Assembly: GCA_019119165.1 (NCBI GenBank)
Contig: DWXO01000077.1
Span: 1-64,000 of the forward strand
DNA length: 64,000 bases
Direction: 5' to 3'
Origin: Candidatus Flavonifractor intestinigallinarum
GTDB lineage: Bacteria > Bacillota > Clostridia > Oscillospirales > Oscillospiraceae
Made by a program: the position numbers and the translations under genes. Positions 16,070 through 26,100 of this stretch are shown here, piece after piece. The notes beneath the pieces were generated by a model. That model was given only the letters and a program-made list of their open reading frames with translations. It searched no databases and had not been told where the DNA came from. Within the stretch, counting starts at the first letter, position 1, and each line of letters opens with the position of its first letter.

Positions 16070-17125
16070 TTATTTACCTGTTTTCAGGTGCTGCATCAGC
16101 ACGGAGGAGATATTTTCGCAGGAGGCCTGGATGGTTACCGCGCCGATCTCATGGGCCACGCAGGGCATACCGTACACAACGCAGGATTCCTTGTCCTGCC
16201 CGATGGTGTAGGCGCCGGCGTTGCGCATCTCCAGAAGGCCGCTGGCGCCGTCCCGGCCCATGCCCGTCATGATGATGCCCACCATATGGCACTTCACCTG
16301 AGCGGCCATGGAGGAGAACAGCGCGTCCACCGAGGGGCGGTGGCCGCTGACCTTCTCGCCGGGCTGGCAGGAGAGGGTGTAGCGGCTTCCCATGCGTACC
16401 ACCCTGGCCTGCAGATCGGCGGGAGCCACCAGAGCCAGGCCCCGATGGATCTGATCGCCGTTTTTGGCCTCCCGCACTTCCATGGCGCACAGCTTGTTCA
16501 GGCGCTGGGCATACATGGCGGTGAAGCCGGGGGGCATATGCTGGACGATGACCATGCCGGGAATGTCGGCGGGCAGACGCTTGAGCACGGCCAGGGTGGC
16601 CTCAGTGCCGCCGGTGGAGGCCCCCAGACCGATGATGGTCTGGTCCAGATCCACGCCGCTGCTGTTGCGGCCCAGATCGGCGGGAGCCGCCGTAGTGGTC
16701 TGCTGGATGTGGCGGCGGCCGGGTACCACCTTGGCGCAGGAGGCCACCACGATTTTCTGGGAGAGGGACCGGAAGAAGGAATCCCGGCTCTCCGTGCCGT
16801 CCGGCTTGCGGACAAAGTCCACGGCGCCGGCTGCCAGAGCATCAAACACACGCAGGTTCAGGCTGGACACCAGAATCACCGGCAGAGGGTGCTCCGGCAG
16901 CAGCTGGCCCAGAAAGTCGATGCCGCTGATACCCGGCATCTCCACGTCCAGAGTCATTACATCGGGGTTGAGGCGAAGGATCTTGGCCTTGGCGTCCAGA
17001 GCGTTAATGGCGTAGCCCACCACCTCGATGCGGGGGAAGGCGGCCAGACCATTGATCAGAAAGGTGCGGGCCACGGCTGAGTCGTCCACCACCAGCACCC
17101 GGATCTTGCGGGGAGAGGATATCAT
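16070..17125 (-). CDS. cheB: CheB, chemoreceptor methylesterase
   Basis: A 351-residue response regulator. The receiver domain has phospho-acceptor Asp60 in TLDVEMPG; the C-terminal esterase has Ser170 (GASTGG), His196 (QHMPPGF) and Asp292 (MTGMGRDG). It removes methyl groups from receptor glutamates and deamidates glutamines. Last gene of cheA-cheW-cheR-cheB, 15 bases after cheR, with GGAGC before the ATG at 17125. Confidence 0.97.
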   Translation of the reverse strand: MISSPRKIRVLVVDDSAVARTFLINGLAAFPRIEVVGYAINALDAKAKILRLNPDVMTLDVEMPGISGIDFLGQLLPEHPLPVILVSSLNLRVFDALAAGAVDFVRKPDGTESRDSFFRSLSQKIVVASCAKVVPGRRHIQQTTTAAPADLGRNSSGVDLDQTIIGLGASTGGTEATLAVLKRLPADIPGMVIVQHMPPGFTAMYAQRLNKLCAMEVREAKNGDQIHRGLALVAPADLQARVVRMGSRYTLSCQPGEKVSGHRPSVDALFSSMAAQVKCHMVGIIMTGMGRDGASGLLEMRNAGAYTIGQDKESCVVYGMPCVAHEIGAVTIQASCENISSVLMQHLKTGK

Positions 17126-17140
17126 GCGCTTTGCTCCTTC

Positions 17141-17986
17141 CTACGAGCGGGTCGGGGAGCTCTTCTTGCGGTAGACGGCCGGGGAGACCATCTGAAACAG
17201 GGGCGTTTGTCCCAGAGACTCCGAGTGACTGATAAACAAGTAGGCGTTGGGATTCATGGCGTCATAAAAACGTCGGACCAGCGCGTCCCGAGTGCTCGTA
17301 TCAAAATAGATCATCACATTGCGGCAGAAAATCACGTCAAATTTCAGCCGAAACCGGATGGGGTCCATCAGGTTAAAGGTGCGGAAGATCACGTTGTTCC
17401 GGATGGCGGGGGCCACCGTGTATTCCGTCCCGTCCCGGGGACTGTGGGTGAAGTAGCGGTGCAGCCATGCCGTGGGCATATCCGCCGGAGGCTGATAGAC
17501 GGCGGCCTTGGCCTTGGCCAGGGCCTGCTGGGAGATATCGGTGGCCAGAACCCGGGTGTCCCACTGGCCGGAACGCGTCCCAAAATACTCCTTGAGGTAC
17601 ATGGAGAGGGTATAAGGTTCTTCCCCGCTGGAGCAGCCGGCGCTCCAGATGGACAGCGTCTTGTCGCGGCTGTGGCGCTGCTCCAGCTCGGGCAGCACCG
17701 TGTCCTGGAAAAAGGTAAAGTGCTCTTTTTCCCGGAGGAAATAGGTGTAATTGGTGGTCAGCTTATTGAGCACCAGCTCCAGATCCTGGGGGTCCTGCTT
17801 GGTAAAGAGGTGCTCCAGAAAGGACTTGAAATCCGTATAGCCCCGGGATTTCAGGGACTGGGACAGACGGCTGGTGATCAGCTGGCGCTTGTTGCTCAGA
17901 TCAATGCCGTAATGCTTTTGAATAAATTCCACCAGACGCCGGAAGTCGGCGTCAGTGATGCTCAGACTGTGGAACATCATATCCAT
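17141..17986 (-). CDS. cheR: CheR, chemoreceptor methyltransferase
   Basis: A 281-residue SAM-dependent methyltransferase that methylates receptor glutamates. The N-terminal helical domain contains YGIDLSNKRQLITSRL. The catalytic domain has LSIWSAGCSSGEEPYTL and, later, FDVIFCRNVMIYFD. It lies 14 bases after cheW, with GAGGGAG upstream of the ATG. The local receptor lacks a C-terminal tether for CheR, so methylation would be untethered, as for many Gram-positive receptors. Confidence 0.97.
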   Translation of the reverse strand: MDMMFHSLSITDADFRRLVEFIQKHYGIDLSNKRQLITSRLSQSLKSRGYTDFKSFLEHLFTKQDPQDLELVLNKLTTNYTYFLREKEHFTFFQDTVLPELEQRHSRDKTLSIWSAGCSSGEEPYTLSMYLKEYFGTRSGQWDTRVLATDISQQALAKAKAAVYQPPADMPTAWLHRYFTHSPRDGTEYTVAPAIRNNVIFRTFNLMDPIRFRLKFDVIFCRNVMIYFDTSTRDALVRRFYDAMNPNAYLFISHSESLGQTPLFQMVSPAVYRKKSSPTRS

Positions 17987-18000
17987 GCCGATTCACTCCC

Positions 18001-18477
18001 TCAGGTGTGCTCCATCAGCCGCTGGCAGTCAAAGGCCAGCATGGTCTGGCCTTCCTCCAGGGAGTACATCCCGCACACCAGCTCATTGGAGCTGCGGGGC
18101 GGAACGGGCAGCAGGGAGGAGGTGTCGATGTCCACCATTTTCTGTACCTGATCCACCAGAATGCCCACCTGGGTGTCGTCGGACTGGAGGATCATCATGC
18201 AGTCGCTCTCGCAGTCGCCGTGGCCCAGCAGACAGCGGATGTCCACAATGGGGATGATCTGTCCCCGCAGGTTGATGATGCCGCGGATATAGCTGGGAAC
18301 CAAAGGCAGCCGGGTGACGGTGTGGCCGGTGATAATCTCCACTACCGCCGCGGCCGGAACGCCGAACAGCAGCCCGTCCGACAGAAAGAGCAGATATTTC
18401 TCGGTCTGTACCACCGGAGCGTTGTCTGCTTCCGGGGCGGCTCCGCCAGACTGAAAGAAAACGTCCTCTGCGGTCAT
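18001..18477 (-). CDS. cheW: CheW, chemotaxis coupling protein
   Basis: A 158-residue SH3-like adaptor joining receptors to CheA. Typical segments are YLLFLSDGLLFGVPAAAV, VPSYIRGIINLRGQIIPIVD and GILVDQVQKMVDI. I start it at the ATG at 18477, which has AAGGAGA at good spacing; the longer frame from 18510 would overlap cheA without a better site. It begins 14 bases after the cheA stop. Confidence 0.95.
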   Translation of the reverse strand: MTAEDVFFQSGGAAPEADNAPVVQTEKYLLFLSDGLLFGVPAAAVVEIITGHTVTRLPLVPSYIRGIINLRGQIIPIVDIRCLLGHGDCESDCMMILQSDDTQVGILVDQVQKMVDIDTSSLLPVPPRSSNELVCGMYSLEEGQTMLAFDCQRLMEHT

Positions 18478-18491
18478 ATTCTTCTCTCCTT

Positions 18492-20579
18492 TCACTGGGC
18501 GTAGGCGCACAGGTTAGACACGTCCAGAATGATGCTGATATTACCGTCGCCCAGAATGGTGCAGCCGGCGATGCCGCTGGACTTGATGTTGAAGCGGTTG
18601 AGGTAGGAGGGCAGGGGTTTTACCACCACCTGCTGCTCGCCCAGCAGTTCGTCCACAAACAGGCAGTAGGAGTGTTCCCCGGCGTCCAGCCAGATCAGGA
18701 TGCCGTCCTCGATGTTGGTGACGCCGGCATCCATGCGGTACAGGTCGCGCATCCGGATCACAGGGTAGTAATTGCCCATGCACTTGAACATCTCGCCGCC
18801 GGCGGCGTCCCGGATCAGATCCTGGTCGGAGATACGGAAGGACTGGCGGATGTTGTGGATGGGAATGGTAAAGATAGAACTGCCCACCGAGACCTCCATG
18901 CCGTCCATAATGGCCATGGTCAGGGGGATCTTCAGGGTGGTGGTCATGCCCTTTCCGGGTTCGCTGGAGATAGACACGGTGCCGCCAACCTCCTCCACGT
19001 TGCGCTTCACCACGTCCATGCCCACGCCGCGGCCGGAAAACTCCGTGACCTGGGTGTTGGTGGAGAAGCCGGGGGCCATGAGGAAGTTGAGGATATCCCG
19101 GTGGGAATACTCCATATCAGGCTGGGCCAGTCCGTTGCGGATGGCCTTGTTCAGCACGGCTTCATAGTTGACGCCCTGGCCGTCGTCGGCGATCTCGATG
19201 ATGACCTCGCTGCCGGTGTGGCGGGCGGAGAGGATGATCTCACCCACCGGATCCTTGCCGGCGGCGATGCGATCCTCCGCGTTTTCTTCAATGCCGTGGT
19301 CCATGGAGTTGCGCACAATGTGCATGATGGGGTCGCTGATGCTGTCCACGATGGTCTTATCCACCTCGGTATCCTCGCCCACCAGGGTGAGGCGGACCTG
19401 CTTGCCCAGCTTTTTGCACATATCCCGGACGATACGGTTCATCTTCTGGAAGGTGCCCGACACCGGGACCATGCGCAGGGACATGGACACGTCCTGCAGC
19501 TCGTCGGTGAGCTTGCGCAGCTGCCGGGCGGATTTGGTGAAGGCGTCCAGCTTGATCCCCTTCAGATCGGGGGAGGAGGTGACCATGGACTCGGTAATGA
19601 CGATCTCGCCTACCACCGCGGCCAGCTGGTCCAGCTTGTTGAGGCTGACGCTGATCAGGCTCTCCTTGTGGTGGGCGCCGCCCTCGCTCTTCTGCGGTTG
19701 GGCCGGCTGGGGGGCGGCGGGGGCCGCCGGCGCCGCAGGAGCCGCCTGGGCGGCGGGGGCCGCAGGAGCTGCCGGCGCGGGGGCGCTGGCCTGGGGCTCC
19801 GGCGGAGCGGAGGGCTGCGGAACAGGCCGGTCTATGGCCTGATAGGAGCGCACCGAGCCGGAGCCGGTGACGGCATGGATGGACTTGTCACGGTCCGCCT
19901 GATTGCGGAAGGACAGGAGGAAGCCGGACTCCGCGATCTGAGCGGCGGTGGAGGGGTCGGAATCCACGCCTTTGGGGGAATAGGTAAAATCTTCCTCGGC
20001 GCACAGCTCACGGACGGAGGAGACCAGCATATAGGCACGCAGGTTTTCCATGCCGCAGCCCTCGTCGAAGTAGATCTGGAGATCGTAGGGGAACCCGTCC
20101 GGACCGGAGGGAGCGGCGGCGGCAGCCGCCTCGGGGGCGGCGGCGGGCGCCGGAGCGGGCTGGCCGCCGGAACGAATTTGCTCGATGAGTCTATTAACTT
20201 TCTGGAGCAGGGTGTCGATATCTTCTGTAAGGGGCTGCTCATTTTCGATATGCTCCAGCTCCTGCCGGAAGAAATCGATGGTCTGGAACAGTAGGTCAAA
20301 CAGTTCCGGCCGCAGTTCCTCCGGAACCACATCCATGGTTTTATCCCGGATGATGGCAAACAGGTCCTCCGCACGGTGGGCAATGGTCATCAGGGAGTTA
20401 TACTCCATCATGGCAGAGGAGCCTTTGATTGTATGCATGATGCGGAAGATGGTATTGATATCCTCCTGTGAAAAGCTGTCCTGCTGTTCGGCGGCCAGGA
20501 CGATGCTGTCCAGCTGCTCAAGCAGAGTATTGGTTTCGTACAAAAAGGCATCCAAAATGCTGTCGCTGCCTGCGCTCAT
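18492..20579 (-). CDS. cheA: CheA, chemotaxis histidine kinase
   Basis: A 695-residue kinase. The P1 phosphotransfer domain has His49 in FRIMHTIKGSS. A P2-like region lies near 165-245, followed by an Ala-Pro-rich linker (about 250-295), a dimerisation helix pair, the HATPase with N box (RNSMDHGIEEN), G1 (DDGQGVN) and G2 (GRGVGMDVV), and a C-terminal CheW-like domain. It phosphorylates CheY, CheB and CheV. It heads cheA-cheW-cheR-cheB with AAGGAAGGAG upstream and a SigD-like promoter. The linker is unusually regular, with repeated AAPAAPA units. Confidence 0.97.
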   Translation of the reverse strand: MSAGSDSILDAFLYETNTLLEQLDSIVLAAEQQDSFSQEDINTIFRIMHTIKGSSAMMEYNSLMTIAHRAEDLFAIIRDKTMDVVPEELRPELFDLLFQTIDFFRQELEHIENEQPLTEDIDTLLQKVNRLIEQIRSGGQPAPAPAAAPEAAAAAAPSGPDGFPYDLQIYFDEGCGMENLRAYMLVSSVRELCAEEDFTYSPKGVDSDPSTAAQIAESGFLLSFRNQADRDKSIHAVTGSGSVRSYQAIDRPVPQPSAPPEPQASAPAPAAPAAPAAQAAPAAPAAPAAPQPAQPQKSEGGAHHKESLISVSLNKLDQLAAVVGEIVITESMVTSSPDLKGIKLDAFTKSARQLRKLTDELQDVSMSLRMVPVSGTFQKMNRIVRDMCKKLGKQVRLTLVGEDTEVDKTIVDSISDPIMHIVRNSMDHGIEENAEDRIAAGKDPVGEIILSARHTGSEVIIEIADDGQGVNYEAVLNKAIRNGLAQPDMEYSHRDILNFLMAPGFSTNTQVTEFSGRGVGMDVVKRNVEEVGGTVSISSEPGKGMTTTLKIPLTMAIMDGMEVSVGSSIFTIPIHNIRQSFRISDQDLIRDAAGGEMFKCMGNYYPVIRMRDLYRMDAGVTNIEDGILIWLDAGEHSYCLFVDELLGEQQVVVKPLPSYLNRFNIKSSGIAGCTILGDGNISIILDVSNLCAYAQ

Positions 20580-20619
20580 AAGCGGTACGCTCCTTCCTTG
20601 GCGTTGAACTTCTATTTGG

Positions 20620-20646
20620 TTATCGACCGGAAGCGCCGGAAAATTA
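20620..20646 (-). promoter_or_regulatory. SigD-like promoter for cheA-cheW-cheR-cheB
   Basis: On the minus strand: TAAT, 15 bases, GTCGATAA, which is 10 of 12 matches to the sigma-28 pattern. The cheA ATG is about 40 bases further on. Confidence 0.55.
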
Positions 20647-20724
20647 AGGGCCCGTTATTAAAATATACCGAGGACCCGGATAAAGACCGGGATACCACGA
20701 TCCCATAAAGAGGTGGAATAGACC

Positions 20725-22161
20725 ATGGCAGATCTTTTGGGCGCGGCCAACCGCGTTCCCGGCTATGACAACACAGTCAATAACCGCACGCAGATGGCGC
20801 CCGCCCGGACGGGCAATCCCCAGGTTCAGAATATTCCCGATCCCACCCGGGTAGGACGGGCGGATCAGCGCAACGAACAGCAGGGCTCCAACGACGCCCT
20901 GCAATCCGATGTGCTTCGCTATGATTCCAATTTCCAGACCTATCTGGAGCAGCTGCGGCAAACGCCGGAGCTGGCCCAGATCCTGAGCAAGACAGTGATG
21001 CTGCTGCGGGGAATGGCAAGCACGCCTGGCCTGCAGGGGGGAATCGCGCAAGAGATGGCCCGGCTGCTGGATATGCTGCGCCTGGACGAGAAGAGCTTCC
21101 GCAAGCTCTTTCAGGAGCAGGCCAAGGGCGGCAACCGGTTCTCCGGCGCGCTTTTTTCTCTGCTGCGGCAGGCCTACCAGAAGCTGCCCGGCGAGCACGC
21201 CCGGGCTGCCATTCTGGATTTTGCCCGGCGGTACGCCGATTACTCCTCCTCCCAGCACATCGGGAAAAACCTGCTGAGCCTGCTGCGGCAGATGAACGAC
21301 TATCTGCCCCAGAGCTGGCGGGGCCAGCTGGGGGAACTGGCCGGACGGCTGCAAAACGGCCTGGAGGCCGGGGCCTGGGGGGAAAACCTGAGCTTGCTGC
21401 AGCAGGAGATCATCCCCTATCTGGGCCGCTATGTGGAGCGGGCCCATGATCTGGGCCCCCTGCGGGCGCTGGTGAACCTGCTGGTGCTCAATACCGCCCG
21501 GTATGAGAACAGCGCGGAAGGGCCGCTGCTGCAATCCTTCCGCCAGCTGGCCGGGTTCAGCGAAGCGCTGGCGGGGCTCAATCAGCTGGACGACAGCGCC
21601 ATTCTCAAGCTGCTGCGGGAGAACGACTTTACCCGAGCGGGGGACGGCGCTTTCGCCCAGGGACTTGCGCAGGCCGCCGATCAGGCGCTGAAGGGCGTCT
21701 ACGGCCCCGACGTGCGGGAGGCCTTTGCGGAGATCATGCGGGCCACGCTGATCTATGAGAGCGTATATATGCCCCTCAATCATATGCTTTTCCCGGTGGA
21801 TTGGAACGGAAAGATGATGTATTCCGAGCTTTGGGTGGACCCGGACGCGGAGGACAAAGGGGAGCAGGGCGACTCGGCGGGCGGAAAGGTGCAGTTCCTC
21901 TTCAAGCTGGATCTGGAGTCCCTGGGCTTTATGGAGATCGCCCTGGGCGCCCGGGAGGAGCAGGTGGACCTGCAGATCCGGGGACCCCAGGCCGTTTCGG
22001 ACCACAGTGCCGTCATCATTCGGGATATGCAGGACATCCTGGCCCGCCACCAGCTGGCGGGGAAGAGCGTCCAGGTATCCAAGCTGGAGACACCGCTGGA
22101 TCTGACCCAGGTGTTTCCGAATCTCTTCGAAGGGAAGCGTGGCGTCGATGTCAAAATCTGA
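20725..22161 (+). CDS. FliK-like protein (YlqG-type), hook-length-control family candidate
   Basis: A 478-residue soluble protein: polar N-terminus (1-65), long helical middle (65-360) and a C-terminal mixed domain (about 380-465). The C-terminal domain contains FLFKLDLESLGFMEIALGAR and VDLQIRGPQAVSDH, which resembles the FliK C-terminal fold. It directly precedes a FlhB-tail homologue. Bacillus has the same pair order (ylqG-ylqH), and FliK is the natural partner of FlhB. A separate classical fliK is at 38713, so this would be a second, divergent member. Function is inferred from the domain and pairing only. AGAGGTGG precedes the ATG. Divergent from cheA. Confidence 0.6.
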   Translation: MADLLGAANRVPGYDNTVNNRTQMAPARTGNPQVQNIPDPTRVGRADQRNEQQGSNDALQSDVLRYDSNFQTYLEQLRQTPELAQILSKTVMLLRGMASTPGLQGGIAQEMARLLDMLRLDEKSFRKLFQEQAKGGNRFSGALFSLLRQAYQKLPGEHARAAILDFARRYADYSSSQHIGKNLLSLLRQMNDYLPQSWRGQLGELAGRLQNGLEAGAWGENLSLLQQEIIPYLGRYVERAHDLGPLRALVNLLVLNTARYENSAEGPLLQSFRQLAGFSEALAGLNQLDDSAILKLLRENDFTRAGDGAFAQGLAQAADQALKGVYGPDVREAFAEIMRATLIYESVYMPLNHMLFPVDWNGKMMYSELWVDPDAEDKGEQGDSAGGKVQFLFKLDLESLGFMEIALGAREEQVDLQIRGPQAVSDHSAVIIRDMQDILARHQLAGKSVQVSKLETPLDLTQVFPNLFEGKRGVDVKI

Positions 22162-22492
22162 AACACCTGCCGCCGGACCGGCCAAGCGGGCGGCGGCGCT
22201 GCAATACCGGCCCGGCGACGGCGCGCCGGTCATCGTGGCCGCCGGCATGGGCCATCTGGCGGAAAAAATGGTGGAGGTGGCCGTGGACTCCGGGGTGCCG
22301 GTGTATGAGGATACCTCCCTGGCCACCGTGCTGACCCAGATGGAGCTGGGCCGGGAGATTCCCGAGGAGCTCTATCAGGCGGTGGTGGATATCTACCTCT
22401 ACTTTCTGAACTTTGATCCCAACGATCCGGAGAAATTTCACCGCTCGCTGCAGGAGCGGACGGAGCAGAGCGGAAAGGAGAAGGGAGCATGA
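22148..22492 (+). CDS. FlhB C-terminal-domain homologue (FhlB/YlqH)
   Basis: A 114-residue protein similar to the cytoplasmic tail of FlhB but without the membrane part. It contains YRPGDGAPVIVAAGMGHLAE, VDSGVPVYEDTSLATVL, LGREIPEELYQAVVDIYLYF, each alignable by eye with the FlhB C-terminus at 48952-50016. The NPTH autocleavage motif is absent. I start it at the ATG at 22148, overlapping the previous gene by 14 bases, because AGGGAAG lies 10 bases upstream; a GTG at 22139 is too close. Such proteins can substitute for the cleaved FlhB tail in some species. Confidence 0.85.
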   Translation: MSKSETPAAGPAKRAAALQYRPGDGAPVIVAAGMGHLAEKMVEVAVDSGVPVYEDTSLATVLTQMELGREIPEELYQAVVDIYLYFLNFDPNDPEKFHRSLQERTEQSGKEKGA

Positions 22493-23064
22493 CCTACAAA
22501 TACTTGATGTTTGACAGCCGGGGAAATCTGGTGGCCCACGCCACCTCTGTCTACGCGCCCCGGGGCAAAGAGTGGAAAATGGTCATTGACGATGACGATG
22601 TGGAAGAGGCGGCGAAACACTCCTACCTCAGCCTGGTGGGCGATTCCGACGCGGTGCCCGCCATGGAGGGACGAATCCTCCGCTGGGAGGGTAAGACCGT
22701 GGTGCTGGAGCCGGTACGGCCTCTGGAGCAGAAGGACCGTCAAAATCTGCGGGTCCCCGCCCGCTTTGTCAGCTACCTCTATTCCGTTTCCGGGACCTGG
22801 AAAGGCAGGGTCCCCATCGTCAGCCACGATCTGAGCAGCGGAGGGCTGGCCTTTTTCTGCCCCCGCTCCCTGCAGGTGGGCGAACAGGTGCAGGTGGTGA
22901 TCCCCGTCACCGCCAACCCGCTGCTGCTGGATATGGAGATCCTGCGCTGCCGCTCCGGTCCGGGCCAGGACCTGCTGTACGCGGGCAAGTTCCTGTCCAT
23001 GCTGCGGGAAGCAGAGAGCATGGTGCGGGAAGCGGTGTTCCATCTGCAGCGGCAAAAGAATTGA
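22489..23064 (+). CDS. PilZ-domain c-di-GMP-binding protein
   Basis: A 191-residue protein. The C-terminal PilZ domain has both c-di-GMP signatures: DRQNLRVPAR (RxxxR) near residue 82 and HDLSSGGLAFF near 113. The N-terminal 78 residues are unlike the usual YcgR-N domain. It overlaps the FlhB-tail gene by four bases (ATGA), so the two are translationally coupled. It is a likely c-di-GMP effector on motility, and GGDEF/EAL enzymes lie at 57969-63432 in the same window. Confidence 0.9.
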   Translation: MTYKYLMFDSRGNLVAHATSVYAPRGKEWKMVIDDDDVEEAAKHSYLSLVGDSDAVPAMEGRILRWEGKTVVLEPVRPLEQKDRQNLRVPARFVSYLYSVSGTWKGRVPIVSHDLSSGGLAFFCPRSLQVGEQVQVVIPVTANPLLLDMEILRCRSGPGQDLLYAGKFLSMLREAESMVREAVFHLQRQKN

Positions 23065-23108
23065 ACCCGGCGGGCCGCGCCGGGAGAGTGTTTCCAAGGA
23101 AAGGACGA

Positions 23109-26100
23109 ATGGATATGACAGGCTGGAGAGAATGGACGAGACGGCTCACAGGCCGGGTCCGGGCCGGGCTTTTGGCGCTGGTCCTGGTTGTGGTCCTGGC
23201 CGGAACGGCGGGCGCCGCCTCCTATATGCAGCCCTACCTGGACAAGGTGGTGGAATGGGGGGTAATGCGGGGAGATATCGCCGGAAACCTGAATGAGAAC
23301 AATCCCATCACCCGGGCCGAATTCTGCACGATGATCAACCGTGCCTTCGGCTATTCCCGCATGGGCTCCACGCCCTTCCGGGATGTGAAGAACAACGCCT
23401 GGTATGCCCAGGACGTGGCTATCGCCTACACCACGGGCTACATCAAGGGCACCTCCGCGTCCACTTTTTCTCCCGAAAGCAACATTACCCGGGAGCAGGC
23501 GGCGGTAATTCTGTCCCGCATCCTGATGCTTCCGGAGGAAGTGGGCGAGAACACCGTGTTCAGCGACAGCCGCTCCATGGCCAACTGGAGCCAGGGCTAC
23601 ATCGCCGCCGCCGCCCACTACGGGCTGGTCAACGGCTATCCCAACGGCCGCTTCGGCCCTCAGGATAACCTCACCCGTGGGCAGGCGGCCATCCTGCTGG
23701 TCAACGCCCTGGGCACCCCCATCCGGGAGGCGGGAACCTACACCCTGGGCAGCGTGTGGGGCAGCGTGACCATCACCACCTCCGGCGTGACCCTGCGGGA
23801 CACGGTGGTGGGCGGCAACCTGTACATTACCGCCGGTGTGGACCTGGGCTATGCCACCCTGGAAAACGTCACCGTTCTGGGTGACATTGTGATCAGCGGC
23901 GGCGGCACCAGCGAGGGCGGCGAGGACAGCGTGATCCTGCGCAACGTGACCGCGCCCCGTATGCTGGTGGACAATCTGGGCAATCGCTTTACCTCCGTGA
24001 AGGTGGAGGGCGACGGCCTGATCAATCAGGCCAGCGTGCGTACCAACGCCTACCTGGAGGACAACACGCCGGACGGCTGCGGCGTGGCGCGCATCGACCT
24101 GGACGGGGAGGAGGAGCTGACCCTCACCCTGGCGGGCAACATCAAGGAAGTGGTCAACTCCGCGCCCCGCACCACCCTGGAGCTGGCCAGCGGACAGGCC
24201 AAAACCATCACCGTGGATGAGGCCGCGGTGGACTCCACCCTGTCCATTGCCGCCGGGGCCCAGGTGGAGCAGGTGAACCTGGATACCGGCATTGAGGTGA
24301 CCGGAGACGGCGACATCGCCAACCTTACCGTCAACGCCGCGGGCAGCACGGTGTCCATGCTGCCGGACCAGATCATCATTCGTCCCGGCATCACGGCCAA
24401 TATCGACGGGGAGGTCATGGACAGCGCGGCGGCGGCGGAGTCCTCCGCCGACCCCCGGCTCTACGCAGGCTATCCCCAGGTCCGGGATCTGGCGCCCACC
24501 AGCGCCACCGTGGCCTTCAGCGCCAACAAGCGGGGCACCATCTACTGGGCGGTGACCGCCGTGACCGACGGCTCCCTGACGGCGGAGGAGATCATCAATC
24601 CCTCCACCTACAGCCCCAAGATCGTGAAGAGCGGCACCGTGTCCCTGAGCGGCTCGGGGAAGGAGGGGACGGCCAAGATCAGCGGCCTGACCTCCGACGG
24701 CGCATACTACCTCTCCACCGTCTTTGTGGATGCCCGGGATGAGCGCAGCCCCCTGAAGGTCATTTCCTTCACCACACCCGACAACACCAAGCCGGCCTTT
24801 GCCTCCGGCTACCCCTATATGTCCAAGGTGACCAACATCTACGGCCAGACCACCGTCATGACCACCAAGACCTGCCGGCTGTACTACGCCGTGCTGGAGA
24901 AGGGCGCCAGCGCACCCACCGCCAGCGACTTCAAGGCCAACGCCGTCACCGGCAATCTGGGCTTTGGCTCCATGGACGTGGTGAAAAACACCCCCTACAG
25001 CTTCCGGGTCAACTCGGTGCCCCTGGATGAGCTGGAGAGCTACGACCTGTACCTGTGGCTCACCGATGTGGACGGGGCCCAGAGCTCGGCGGTGAAAAAG
25101 CTCACCTTTACCACCGTGGACGGTACGCCGCCCCAGTTCCGCACCGAGCCCACCGTCAACAACGTGAAGGAGACCTCTGTGGGCCTGTATGCCAACCTCA
25201 ATGAGGCGGGCACCCTCTACTGGGTCATTGTGGAGGAGGGCACCACCTATCCCAAGCCCCTGGCCGGGCAGAGCGGCGAGGTGGACCTGTCCAGCGACGC
25301 TGCCAAGCTTCAGGTCATGGCGGGTATGAACGCCCTGAAGAGCGGCAAGGTCTCCATGTCGGCCGACAAGGATGTGAGCTTCAACATCAGCGGCCTGCAG
25401 GAAGAGACGGCCTATGACCTCTATTATGTGGCCCAGGACAAGGCGGGCAACTACTCCGACACGGTGGGCAAGCTCACCATCCATACGCTGGACAACACCG
25501 TCCCCACCGTGACCCAGGAGTTCACCAAGTATAACGGCACGGCCTCCGACACCCCCCTGCCGGAGAGCGATGTGCGCCTGGTGTTCAGCGAGGGGATTCA
25601 GACGGTGGGCAACTATACCAAGCTGACCGACCTCTACCAGAAGGTGATCGACGCCCAGACGGAGAGCGCCAAGGCGGAGGCCCGGACCGAGCTGGCCAAC
25701 GCCCTGAGCAACGCCATCTACTTCTATCAGGTCCCTGCCGGCAGCCAGCCGGTCAAGGTGGAGGGGGCGGATGACGCCGACAAGAAGGACGACAGCTGGG
25801 TCATTGACTACCGCTACGCCGAGGTCACCATGGAGGAGGGAAAGGCCGTTATTACCTTCCCCAACGGCAGCGGCATCAATCTCAAGAGCGGCGCCACCTA
25901 TTATTTTGAGATCCAGGCCAACACGCTGGCCGACACCTCCTCCGCGGCCAATGTGATGGGGCGCACCCAGCTGCCCCGCTTTACCACGGTGTTTGCCGTG
26001 GTGAACCTGTCCGCCCTCAACGAGAACAGCATCCAGGTGGGCGGCAGCGCCGTGACCACCGACCTGAGCTGGCGGCTCACCCCGGTATCTACCGACAAGG

